Below, piece after piece: positions 32,301-43,215 of a stretch of DNA of 64,000 nt. The DNA is taken from the NCBI GenBank assembly GCA_029204225.1, contig CM055106.1, positions 47,190,633 through 47,254,632 on the forward strand, written 5' to 3'. The notes under the pieces are model-generated. The model saw nothing but the letters and a program-made list of their open reading frames with translations, ran no database searches and was not told the DNA's origin. The position numbers and the translations under genes were made by a program. The first letter of the stretch is position 1; the number at the start of each line of letters is the position of its first letter. Origin of the DNA: Diphasiastrum complanatum (Eukaryota; Streptophyta; Lycopodiopsida; Lycopodiales; Lycopodiaceae).

Positions 32301-32585
32301 TCCAAAGATCTGACGTAAGACAATCTTCATCGAGCAACTGAAACCCTAATTTTTTTTTCCATAAGGGTCTAGAATTTCAATAAAATTGAACTTCCGAAAA
32401 AGAATACAAAAAATTCAATTTTAAGTATATCCAACTAATCCTCAAAAAGAAAAATATTTTTCTTCTTTTTTTATTTTTTATTTTTTTCATTCATCATTTT
32501 TTTTTTCAATTTTTTTTTTGGAGCAATATATACATCTTTCTCCTTGTTTTGTGGTGTGAAAAGGGTGTAGTATATACTTGTCACA
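29347..32585. other. Long AT-rich stretch without a recognised gene
   Basis: No protein family seen. It includes the diverged repeat at 29745-30060, a CGATCGATCGATCG tract near 30472, and at 31300-31399 a sequence ending AATAATCCAACA that resembles the end of the family B LTR (GAATGGATGTAGATTAA-like). 31400-32585 is AT-rich with homopolymer runs. Confidence 0.5.
29745..30060 (+). repeat. Three diverged units of about 95 bp
   Basis: The phrases AAATCATGGTATGGCC, CTAAGGAATGGCAAT and GTGCTTCAAGA recur in the same order three times with substantial divergence. An old tandem array. Confidence 0.55.
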
Positions 32586-33044
32586 TCAAATACACCAATG
32601 TTTGCAAACTTGTGCTCTTGCTAAAGTTTTTTCAATCCTCCCATAGATTTTTGTTTTATTAGCATCAATGAATATTGGATTGGCTCCATCTAGAAATTTT
32701 TGTTGAAACATGTCATTCAATGTCTTTCGTTCCTCGGCCGATCTAGCTCTGATCTTGAGGTATAGCACGAGATCAAATCCAATTTTCATAGATTCATTTG
32801 GATTACACCATCTTTGTCTCAAGTTTAACTTAGTAGGTTTGTTTGATAGTCCCCAAGGTAGTAGTAGTAATTCCCGCAACCAACACATGTAGTGGCCACT
32901 TAATCTCATTTTGTCTTCTTTGTGGTTCTTAGTTGTGAAAGCAAATTTCAGGAGGCTATCACAAGTGAGTCCATAGGTGTCGAAAGATCTTGGATTATTG
33001 GCATCGTAGGCTGGTTTTCTAGCTGGTGGATGGTCATATTTCAA
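32586..33044 (-). other. Unrecognised 152-codon open frame
   Basis: A hydrophilic frame (RARSAEERKTLNDMFQQKF near the carboxy end) opposite the start of a copia fragment. No family is recognised. Codon content looks more protein-like than its surroundings, but a chance frame is possible. Confidence 0.25.
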
Positions 33045-33084
33045 ATTCCTAATAGCTTAAGAGAAATTTCTATGGGAGATATTG

Positions 33085-33452
33085 ATCTTTGGTGGATTGA
33101 TAGTGGAGCTACATCACATATGACATATCATGAGGAGTATTATTCATCATTGATGGCATTTGAAGGTGACAAGAAGGTGATCTACAAGGCCAATGATGGT
33201 GAGTGTGCAATCAAAGGGATTGGCACAATTCCTATTTTTCTCTCTACCAATAGGAATATGAATTTGAAGGATTTTTTGTTTATTCCATCTATCACTAAGA
33301 ATCTTCTTAGTGTAAGTCAAATGCTTGACAAGGGGTTCAAAGTGGAGTTTGATGGTGATGTTGTTTGTTGATCAAGAAGGAGGATGAATTGATTGCAAAA
33401 GGTAAGAGACAAGGTAAGTTGTTCAAACTCGATGCTTGTATTGCTGCCAAGT
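33085..33452 (+). pseudogene. Copia protease / pre-integrase fragment
   Basis: Frame LWWIDSGATSHMTYHEEYY (active-site DSGA) through FLFIPSITKNLLSVSQM. After a one-base shift at about 33370 it ends KGKRQGKLFKLDACIAAK. It is close to the minus-strand fragment at 48018-49130 (WWIDSGASSHMTSH, GRLFKL), so both are one copia-like family. Nothing of gag or integrase is kept. It ends right at the iteron region. Confidence 0.85.
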
Positions 33453-33481
33453 AAGTCAACGACGGGTAATCAATGCAAATG

Positions 33482-33932
33482 GCGCACTTGAAATCGATAT
33501 TTGACCAAAAAATCGAAAATTTGCGTGAAAATCCAAGCTGAAAATGACCTATTTATTAATTTTTTTTTGCACGTGTAGAGTTACAAAGAAACACATGTTG
33601 ACATATGATTGGTCAAAAAGAATCCGCCGTACAGACAATGATTGATCTGACATCTGTCATGTGCAAGAATGACACGCGTCAAAAAAAGATTCATGCACGT
33701 GTCCCAACCCAAGTGGCCTCATAATTGAGTCATCATTGCCAGTACGAACATTCCACGTGGACCAATTAGATGACGACATGTGTCATCGGCCGTTTTTTCT
33801 TCTCACACTGCGCTCGAGACCGATACCACTGTTATTCCAATATCGCTTTTGAACGTGCATCTCCTTTTTGAAAATATTCTATGTATATCTTGCGTTCGAA
33901 ATCGATATTCAGTTCTGGTATCGATCTCAAGC
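33482..33932. promoter_or_regulatory. Iteron-like inverted repeats, locus 1
   Basis: Degenerate copies of GCGCTTGARAYCGATAY and its reverse. Examples are GCGCACTTGAAATCGATAT (33482-33500), CGCTCGAGACCGATACC (33811) with ATATCGCTTTTGAACGTG (33840-33857), and GCGTTCGAAATCGATATTC (33892) with GGTATCGATCTCAAGCGCTC (33919). Pairs face each other 10-15 bases apart and could form hairpins of about 45 bases. They may be protein-binding sites controlling the divergent genes or a replication origin. Confidence 0.55.
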
Positions 33933-34153
33933 GCTCTCTGATTGCAATATTTTTTGTTCTCATTCTTTTTTATATGGTTTTTTTTTTTTTTGAGAATGAT
34001 GGCCAGGTTCAAATCCACTTTTGTGCCATAACCACTGTACAGCCATCCGATGCCCGTATTCCCCCTGGTACTGGCCATAGATGTGGCAGGAAGTAGGTCT
34101 GGCTGAGGGAGATTAGAAAAACTCTAGAGATCAACTAAACTGTTGATTCCTAG

Positions 34154-35485
34154 AGCTCCTTTCAGCCGATCTGTCAAGAATGTCACTCTGTCACTTGGGC
34201 TAAATGTTCGTTTTGCCGTGACAGCCATGCAAGTCTTACAAGGTGCTGTCGAGGATTTTTGTCCCAATTTTTTTTGAGGATACCTGTCACCATCATGCCA
34301 AAAGATTTTGTCATTCTCAGAAGATTTTGGAACCGTTTTTCTGGTCTGCATGTTGATAATGCCAACACCTCCAGAGACCTGTCTGATATAGTTTTTGTTG
34401 TTAGTCCATTTTTCATGAGAGCAATAAAGACAAAAGAAGTCGATTTTGAGAAGGCTGTATATTTTATCGAATGCAGTCCAGTGGCTAAATTTTATTTGAT
34501 TCTATATGAGAATAAGTAAGGATTGCTCTTTTGTTTTTGTTGCTTTAATATGGATTGTTGCATGCGGCATTGCTTAATAAGTAAGGATTGTTTTAATAAG
34601 TATGGATTTATCGATATTTGTATTTTGGTTGTTGCAGTCAGCATTGAAGCCTGAACATTATTTCTGTAAAGATAAATAAGGAGGGAGTATCAAATTTTCT
34701 ATGTGTAAAATTAAACTTAGCTGCAAATACAAATAGAGAATTTGATTCTCTACTTCATCATGTCGTTCGAAAAATACTGACAACGACAACCTCAATTGGA
34801 GAGATAACCATTAGATCTCTCAAGATATATTCAATTTATCTCTGATATGCATGTATTCAAATCTATCATCATAACATAAATAAATTTTCTGTCATAATAT
34901 TACTAATTTTCGTTCAATATATGTAGTGTGTACAGCAAAAGAACGCTTTTAGTTGTGCATGGTTCGTCCTATACAATATGAAGTTATTTTTTGAGTGGTA
35001 TAATTTACAAGTGGATGTTGATATTGAAAAGATAATATTCTGTTCATTTGTAGTTCTTTTCATTCCGATTCATATTTCTTTACTATCATTGTTTGTAATT
35101 TGCTGATTCTCGTGTTTTGTGATGACAATTCACTCTTGAGCCATATACTACTGACGATGTATATAGATTTTGGCAAGAGTTGATCAGAACCTATGCTCAG
35201 AACGGTGTAAGCATTGCATATGAGATCGAGGGCCCTCAAAAGCAAGCTGCTTTTGTCTTAACAGCCTTTCAAGTTGCTCAGGATGCAGATCTTTTTATAT
35301 ATGATAAAAAAGGAATAGAAGTCCTTCCTAATACAGAGGAAGGCGATATTACAGCAGAGAGTTCACTTGTCTTAAAAGGCATAGAAGCCCTTTCCGAAAC
35401 AGAGGAAGACGAGATTATAGAAAAAATTGTTCCCTTATCAGTTCCTAATACTGATAAAGAAAATACAGAAAAATTGATTGAATAG
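34154..35485 (+). CDS. Unknown gene X/Z of the iteron element (probably spliced)
   Basis: Open segments: 34154-34519 (with CQECHSVTWAKCSFC, a possible C2-C2 zinc motif, then FVILRRFWNRFSGLHVDN and FIECSPVAKFYLILYEN), about 34936-35060 (CAWFVLYNMKLFFEWYNLQV), and 35126-35485 (FTLEPYTTDDVYRFWQELI, GVSIAYEIEGP, and two tandem units KGIEVLPNTEE / KGIEALSETEE). ACAG before 34936 could be an acceptor, but exon joins are not certain and the two loci disagree on the frame near 34170. No family recognised. It points away from the iteron region and converges on W, stopping 200 bp from it. Confidence 0.4.
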
Positions 35486-35685
35486 AGATCTATTTGTAAA
35501 TAGAGATACATAAAAAAAACAAAAGATACAATCATTTTACATGTAAACAACCCATTTATGGGTTTTTCTATTGATATCAATATAGATTCGTACAATCAGG
35601 TTGTGTCCATAGTGTAATGCTGGATGCAATTTTCTATATTGATAAAAAGACATGATGATTGGCATGTATTTGCTGATAGTGAATC

Positions 35686-37037
35686 TCAGTGTTCTTCCAT
35701 AAGTTGGATTGTTTCGCCAATATCTCTACATTTGATCTTGAGCTCATGTCTTCTACGTACCTGCATAAAACTAATACAAAGTGAGTTACAATTAGTACAG
35801 AGATTGTATTAGAAAGTTTTGATTGAAACTATTCATAAAGAATCGAGTGTTTATATTTACTTACAAGTTTACCATTGAAAATGAATCTGAAGTCTGAAAG
35901 TACATCATCTTGTAGGAGCAATAGTTCTCGCCTGATGTAATTTAGACTCCAATCTTCTTCCACCTCAACACGGCATCATTGTATATAATTTTAATATTTT
36001 TTTCGTTTTGAATGTCCACTGGCTTTCAAGTCTTGATCGAGTGGCACCCATTTTTTTTTTCCATCTTTGATAATGTAAGCACGAGCTCAACATTTGTTTT
36101 TCAATTTGATAACGAAAGCATATGGAAGACATTTTAACTATGCATTCTATTTCTCCATCTAATCTTTTGTCCCAGCCTTCATCCATAAGTTCAGATAATA
36201 AACTATCTGATAAATTTTTGCATACAAACATCGTTGGGATTTTGTGTACATTGACACTTGAAAAAAAATCCACAAATATATTCAAGGAAAATAAACCAAC
36301 TCAATCTGACTGTTTTTTTATCCCGTGCTCATTTTTAATGAATTTTTTACATCATTATATATCTTGCAACGAAATGATTCTGAAACTGTAGCATCTGGTG
36401 CAATCCATTCATCACTTTCAAAACTAGGTAATGGAATTGGGACTATTTGTCCAAAAAAAAAATTTATATCAGGAATGTACATTGATTCATAAAAAAAGAT
36501 CCCACTATCAGCTAGATCTTTTGCAGTTCTACCTCGATATTGCAGTTGTCCAATATCAGTGTGAATAACATCTAACACACCTGCTAAAGATCCACTGGGC
36601 TCCCATTCATTTATGTTGGATGGATATAAATCTGCAAGAGAAAAATGATCAGATTGATAAGTTTACTAAGATATTTATGAATGACAAAAATCTCGGTATC
36701 AAAAATTTCAATACTCACAGTTACTTTTTTTGTGATCCTGACGGTTGAATCCTTGCACATTTATCTCTGAATGCATATATACATGTTGGACTAAAATTTC
36801 AGAAATAGATTTTTCTCCTGATGATGTTCTGAAATCCAAAATTCTGGCCATTCAATAAGATCGAAATGATAGTTTTGGCCTTTTGTTTTTTCGAAATGCT
36901 CCTCTTGATGATGGATGCATCAAAACCCAAGAGTTTTTTGAATATTTTCTTAGCAACCATAATCCATTATCATCTTTCTCGTTGAATAGAAGCACATAGT
37001 CAATTGAGGAGCACGACTTCCTTGATGGCGCCATTCG
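35686..37037 (-). CDS. Unknown gene W of the iteron element, ubiquitin-like carboxy terminus
   Basis: Exon 1 runs from ATG 37037 to 36719 (MAPSRKSCSSIDYVLLF; an in-frame TGA at 36854-36852), exon 2 from 36631 to 35865, exon 3 from 35760 to 35686. Introns 36718-36632 and 35864-35761 have GT-AG ends and the second keeps frame exactly. Exon 2 reads GVLDVIHTDIGQLQYRGRTA, IPDINFFFGQIVPIPLPSFE and DEGWDKRLDGEIECIVKM, with frameshifts near 36310 and 35955. The last about 75 residues (NIKIIYNDAVLR, SLNYIRRELLLL, DFRFIFNGKLV, DIGETIQLMEEH) have the strand-helix-strand pattern of ubiquitin-like beta-grasp domains. No name is assigned; the rest matches nothing I know. Probably decaying. Confidence 0.45.
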
Positions 37038-37064
37038 TAATGTGCATGCAAAAGTCTGAAACAC

Positions 37065-37726
37065 TAAACTATGAATATAAAAATTTGCATAGACAAAAAG
37101 CCATTAATCTGAAAGAATGTGTTGGCGTAAATTTGAAACACTGATCTATTTGGCGCCAAAAATTAACTCTGGTTAACCTTGTTAACCATGATTTGACAAT
37201 GCATATACATTAATGGTACATCGATTTTCTCATCTCAACCATCTGTCATATTCATTTTCAATATTTTTGAGTCTCTTCGGGCAGTGATGAGCTGGAAGGG
37301 CAGGCCTCATCAACCAATAACATTTCCACATGCTGCCCGACGAAACAACAATATATTTTAATAGTTTTTATTTTATTTATATTTGTAAAATTCTACGTTA
37401 CGTAGAACCCCGATTTCAAGATTCAATTGGTCCACATGGCAACAAAAATAAGAAAAAAAATAAAAAAGCATATGTTTCAAAGGCCCTCTTTGGGCTCTAA
37501 GTTTCTCTAATGTGTTGTTATTTTGCCATTGACTCCACCAAAAGCTTTGGATGGATCAAAGTGATACATTTGTTTTTCCTCAACAATGTGAGCAGTTACA
37601 TTTTTTTTATGTCTTCAAGATGTCTATGCTATTTTTTTGTCACAATCGAATGATTTTTAGTATATTGCAAAAAATGTATATCGTGTGTATACCCAAACAA
37701 TTGTAACATAGCTATAGATACTAATT
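37065..37726. other. Upstream region of gene W, AT-rich
   Basis: Contains TGGTTAACC...GTTAACCATG (about 37172-37193), an imperfect palindrome, and TTGGTCCACATGGC near 37427. No coding sequence seen. Confidence 0.4.
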
Positions 37727-38047
37727 ATGAGTCCAATGTTTATGGTAATATCAATCAATTGTAGGTGGTCTTTCACTCCGATCATTCAGATCCTAGATGG
37801 TGGTACGTGCGCTCCTCGAAGTAAAAGAATTTTTGAAGATAGAGATGTCATGGAGGACATGGCGCTGACAATTGCTGCACTTGAACAAGATCATGGTGAT
37901 GGACTCGATGACACAATTTTGGAGGATCATGTGCAAGCTTCACAAGCTAATGATGACATTGAGCGTGATGCATCAGCATCGGATGGATCGATGACACATG
38001 ACACCTTCTCGATCTCCCTCGTTGTCACTGTCACCATTAGCTTGTAA
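37727..38047 (+). other. Unrecognised acidic open frame
   Basis: A 106-codon frame with an Asp/Glu-rich middle (EDRDVMEDMALTIAALEQDH, GLDDTILEDHVQ). GTAG at 37763 could be a splice acceptor, so only the later part may be exon. No family recognised. Confidence 0.3.
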
Positions 38048-41000
38048 AGATCAACTTATTAAGAACAAAACTGTAGGAGATATTTGGGTAGAATAGACTC
38101 ATTTGGTTTGGCAAATTTGTCACATGATGATGCGGCAAATGATAATGAGGAACCACCAAATGAATAAGTGAGACAATACGATGTTTTCCAACTCATTGTA
38201 ATATTAATCAAATTGCTCACATATGCAATTTCACTTTATTATTTGATTAGTTGACATCAAACAAGAAGTCGACGCTAGTACACAAATTGATATTTTTGTG
38301 ATACATAAATTTCTTTATTCACTTGTGGATATGGAATTTATTGTTGATATAAAATAGAATTTAATGTGTTGATAAGACAACAATTTTCAAAAGTGAGATC
38401 CATTTACATTCATACTGTGGTTTATACTGAGGGGCCTTTTTTTTTTTTTTTTTATCAACAGTCACGGTATTACCCTCGATGAACAGAGTATTCTGGAATG
38501 CCTCTTGGCCTACTTGACCCTCTATATAACTTTTCTTATAACCCTCCCTATAAATATTTGGAAAACACGTTAATATTTGCAAGGCTTATACCGAGGCCAA
38601 ATGCTAGACCCGACGCTCCAGCTTTCCACTCCCCCCGCGACTCATTTTAAATTCTATATTTATAAAAAAGCGCTAAAAAAAACGCTGGCAATTGCACATT
38701 TTGTTGTAGTGAATTATTCATCTCGTTGAGTTCCACACTCGTTGGCAAATCTAGAGATAGCTTGACATTTGGACCGTCCTTCCTAGAATTGCAGTATCAT
38801 TGGCCATCATTGATTACCTAAAATAAGGAAATGCTTTAATAGGTTGACAAATATGAAATCTTCAACTTTAACTAAAATCAATTGTGACCTCAAGGTCAGA
38901 CTGATAATATCTCAATAAGGCCATTCACTTTTCAAGCCAATTTTGACTAATCAATAATTGACAGATTTAGAAAAAATTCAAAAAATTTTGATTTTGAAAA
39001 GAATTATGTAACTGAAATTTTTGTTGCTACAAAGCACCAAATTGAACATTGTAAAGCACAATACAAAGGGAGAGGAGGTTAGCAAAACTCTGTCATGTCA
39101 AAACTAACTATACTAGCCACATGTACGAGCTATAACCATTCAAGGGCACACTTTTTCTAGGTAAGTTTATCAAAAACCACATATATGCTTTGTAATCATG
39201 ACTTATTAAAATGTCGAAAAACATATGTTAGCAAAAATCCTAACTTTGACCAGTCAATCTAAAATGCCAATAGGCATTTTGTTTGACATTTTTGAGTTAC
39301 CACTCAAATTGAAGATCTTGCGATGCTCGATCCACCCAAACAATTCATTTTTGCATAATCGATCTCTGACATCGGATTTTTATTATTATACACTTTCACT
39401 ACCCAATTACACGTCCATATACTCTCTAAACGGACCTACGGTCTCTTAATCTTATTTAAGAGATAAATTAGTTCATGTAAGTAGTCTATAATGGTACATT
39501 AAAGATCGATAGAAGCTTCTATTAGATGCACCAATAATCAATATGCTCAAAACAATCAAAAGATGGTTTCTAGAAGGGCACAAAGTTAGCAAAGTTCAAG
39601 TAATTGTTGCCTAAGCCTTAGGCACCAAAACAAGTGTATGATGGCTTTAATTAGAGGTAATTACATAAATGTTCATGAAAGAAAAGTGTTTGTGATACAA
39701 CAGGAGAAAGTCAGATGATGCAAATGTCAAACGACTCAAAGCGACACGAAAATCTTTGCGACATCTTTTTTTACCTTCACGCTCCAAAGGATCAAGAAGA
39801 TCATGCAAGTACCATGAAGTACATCCCTGATCTGATATGATGACGTCAGTGGAAGAGCGTTAGGACGTGCCTAACCCATGTCCTCTCTTGTAATCCATGA
39901 TTAGTTATAGATTGTTTAGTCTATCTGATCTGATGTGCTACACTGAATGTATGCAATTACTAGATGCATAAGATGCATACAGTAGCAGATAAAAAATATA
40001 CAGATTACAGAATAGAAGTTCGCCTATGAGCGAGACAATTTTGTAAGCAAGATCCACAGAGATCCAAGAAGTCCGCTAGTAAGCGAGATGCTACTCGTGA
40101 GAGAACACTATTTTTCTCTCACACCAAATGCGCTGTGTGGGTCTGTCATACAGTGCTCGAAATCAAGAGGATCAATAGATGATACTGTAGCTATTACGCA
40201 CATATCACTCTTACTTTGTCTGATCTTGAGTGAATTTCTGTCTTGTGTATCTCATTCACTTGTCTTATCAATTCCGCACACTGGTGTAGTTTTGTTAAAT
40301 GTTGTATTACATATATAGTATGTTTCATAAATTTCAGTCTGAAACATGGAATACTAGTCAAAAAAATAGTTAAAAATCAAGTGAATTGCAATTATAGTTA
40401 TGGAGAATGTCCATAACACTACTTTAGGCTCAAAATAATCAAGATCATGAGAAACCACTTACTTATAGGGCAATTCCAAAACTAGGAAGAAAAAAACAAA
40501 GAGGTACTATCAAAAAGTTGCAAAAGAGCAAAAAGTAACTGTATCTTTTGAAAATCAAACTTCAATCAGCTTCACCCCTGAGCCACAATGACTGAATGTA
40601 GGAGAGGAGAGGTTTCTAGCAATTGAATACTGGAATCTAGAAGTGGAGTAGGGTGAGTTTCTACAAGTATATTTAGACTCCTAGGGCCTAGGAATATTCC
40701 TTTAAGAACCCTAATCCTTTACTAAACTCATATTCAATTGCTATTGATATGTCTCCTCTGCATGCATAGAGTTGTTAGTCACTATGCACTACTTCACATG
40801 TGCTAACTGTTATGCTTGTTAACACTTGCATTAGGTCATCAAGATACAATGAATCTTGACCAAATCCAAGCCATCACCTTCTTGGCCTTCATCCATACTA
40901 GCCATAGACGAAAATAAATGACCTACATCTCCTCTAGAAGTGTGCAGTCATGTGCAAGGTCAAATTTTGGGTTTCTTTTATATATAATACCAAGCCTGCC

Positions 41001-41088
41001 AATAAGCCTCCAAAGTTCGTATTTGGCATAAAGTAGAAATTCCATATTTTGGCACATATGGCACATAGCTTATCACATGAGTTTGAAT
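38048..41088. other. AT-rich spacer
   Basis: No gene recognised. 39830-40340 has phrases (TTGTAATCCATGATTAGTTATAG) faintly like the 49270-49350 LTR region and may be an old LTR. Confidence 0.45.
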
Positions 41089-42083
41089 TGTTGGGAGAGA
41101 GGGAAGAAGAATAAATGACGAACATGAACGAGAAACGAACTCGAACAGAAAATGTTCGTGCACAGCGGAATGAGTTAAATGACTCTCTCCCTAAGCATGA
41201 CTACGCCTATCAGAATGAACAGAACTTTAGTGATAGAAATCACAGTCATTCTAGATTACATAGCCAAACATTTAAATGGATCAAGCGCTAGATGAATAAT
41301 TTGTTGTGAATTGCAAGACAAATTATCTGTCGCGAATGATTCGCAAAGAGCTAGACTGTGCTCGACTGATAATTAGTTGTGAATTATTCGTGAAAGACAA
41401 GACTAAAAGTTAATCTTCTATTACCAGAAAGAGCAACAAGAAAGATCAGACAGAACGAACAATAAGCATAGCAATATCGACAGATCTAAAAACGTAGAAC
41501 AAATGAACAGTGTCAGATTAGGTATATCAAGTATACAAGTCAATAATGTGGTAGAGCACAAGACTGTAGCGGACGAAACCGTGTGCCCCACAAAGCTTAT
41601 TTCTGTCTGTAATGAGGAATGAAACCTCCTTCACTTGTTCTAGACTTATCTTAGAATACGCAGATGGTATCCAATATATATACATAATATTACAAGTGTG
41701 CAGATGCGAAAGTACAGAGTGGATGTGCTGTCTGTAGGAGATCGTGGGTGGCTGCAATCGTTGTTCATTTAATAGCGCAACTACATGGGGTGAGCATAAA
41801 AATGGTGCGACGTCAGCCAGTACTGAAGTGAACGTTGGTGATGACGCAAAAGTGTGTCACTCTTACGAATGGCCTTAGGATAAGATTTACAGGGTGCCTT
41901 ATCTGTTAGGGCACCTTTGGCATTCAATAAGGTAGTCTCCCCTTTTCGCCTATCACCATGACCTGTGTAAGAACACAGTGTCGCGATTCATTCGTCTTTT
42001 TTTCGTCTGTGCGAATTTGCGTGTAGAAAATGCAGATTGTGTGACAACGTTAGAAAACTATGCATTTTGAATGGAGGCAGATT
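41089..42083 (-). repeat. Copia family B LTR, 3' truncated
   Basis: Begins TGTTGGGAGAGAGGGAAG and follows the solo LTR at 15064-16120 to GAATGGAGGCAGATT, where similarity stops; the terminal AATCCAACA is missing. It contains the paired AATTATTCGCG/CGCGAATGATTCG phrases typical of this LTR. Confidence 0.9.
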
Positions 42084-42746
42084 GGCTGGATCTAAAAAAA
42101 TTGGCAAAACAAATTGGCATCAAAACATGAAAAATATGCATCAAAACAAATTGGCTAGATCTAATTTGCAAATCTGCACGTGCACATCAATTAGGGCAAG
42201 TTTTGTTGAAATCATAAAAAGATTATAGGGAATTTGTCTCCAACTTATGAAGAGGATACTAAGTTTGTGAGACAAATTCCAGACCAACCTCCGGTGGAAA
42301 GGTTGGCCTATGGATTGGTTTGAACAAATAGACAATAAATTTGCATTCACATACACAAGCTGATGATCTTCGCAAACAAATCTAGAAGAAGCACATCGAA
42401 CTATTGTGAAAAAAGCTTTTGAGTAAGCGAGAGAACTCACCAATAGTACGTCATACCCTTCAACAAGATTGACTAAAGTTGCGAACTACAAGCATAATTG
42501 GTGGTGAATATAGACTCTCATTCTCAGGATAAAGTTTTCTTATTGATAGGATCAATTTTTCGAAGCAACAAACACAATCTAGTGTTGCTCTACCACAGCT
42601 TGAAATGAACATATAGCTTATAATGTGCGTAAGCAAGACAAGACAGAAAGTTTTTTCGTAACTTCAGGCTGAAGTTAGAAGTAAACAAATGAATAGAATA
42701 ACCAGGTTTGCTGGGGATCAAGTATGCTACTCATATTGAATCTTAA

Positions 42747-42751
<5 letters not shown>
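42084..42751. other. Spacer with AAACAAATTGGC short repeats
   Basis: Starts with a repeated ACAAATTGGC(AT/TA) phrase (42104-42160). A stop-interrupted frame reading RWKGWPMDWFEQIDNKFAF is seen near 42290 on the plus strand but is unidentified. Confidence 0.4.

Positions 42752-42818
<67 letters not shown>
42752..42818. repeat. (GA)n microsatellite, long
   Basis: About 67 bp of uninterrupted AG repeats, the downstream border of the duplicated 3' exon segment. Confidence 0.95.
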
Positions 42819-42823
<5 letters not shown>

Positions 42824-43102
42824 TAATTACTATCTTCACGATTTCATTCCAAGAGATTTGTCATCTACCAGAAGTAATGTAGCAAAGCTTAAATGATGTT
42901 GCTTTCAAGGTCTATGCCTGCAAACTTGTCTAGATCGTCGTCCCAGCAATTATGACGTCTCTTGCTGACAGCTGCACAGTAGTCTGCACAAGTAAAAGGT
43001 CTATACTTAAGTGGATTGTCTGCATGCACAAGCTCTTTGGGCACGGATATAGAGATGTCATACTGCGGGCTGTAGAAATAGCCCATGGAGAAGCGGCTTT
43101 GC

Positions 43103-43107
<5 letters not shown>
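42819..43107 (-). pseudogene. Tandem duplicate of the oxygenase last exon (partial)
   Basis: Copies 43148-43437 of the gene: the end of the last exon from QQSRFSMGYFYSP to the stop, plus its 3' flank. Only about four differences are visible over some 288 bp, so the duplication is recent. It lacks the iron-binding histidine and a splice acceptor. Each copy is followed on the minus-strand 3' side by the shared TTAATTACTATC flank and is bordered by a GA tract. Confidence 0.92.

Positions 43108-43147
<40 letters not shown>
43108..43147. repeat. (GA)n microsatellite between the two exon copies
   Basis: About 40 bp of GA repeats separating the duplicate from the true last exon; a homologue of the 42752-42818 tract. 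Confidence 0.95.
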
Positions 43148-43151
<4 letters not shown>

Positions 43152-43215
43152 TAATTACTATCTTCACGATTTCATTCCAAGAGATTTGTCATCTACCAGA
43201 AGTAATGTAGCAAGC

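Larger units (their letters stand above)
33453..37064. mobile_element. Unknown multi-gene element, locus 1 (iteron region, X/Z, W)
   Basis: An iteron-bearing intergenic region, a plus-strand gene (X/Z) leading away from it, and a convergent minus-strand gene (W). The intergenic region is repeated in reverse orientation at 60330-61410 (for example 33590-33640 matches the complement of 61010-61090, and 34010-34230 the complement of 60330-60470). Two copies in 64 kb suggest a mobile or duplicated unit. Boundaries are not known; the left side abuts a copia fragment. Confidence 0.5.

Noticed and set aside
42889-43167. Separate small gene encoding a 92-residue protein
   Set aside because: It is the duplicated 3' part of the oxygenase last exon read into the GA tract; no start, acceptor or iron-binding histidine.
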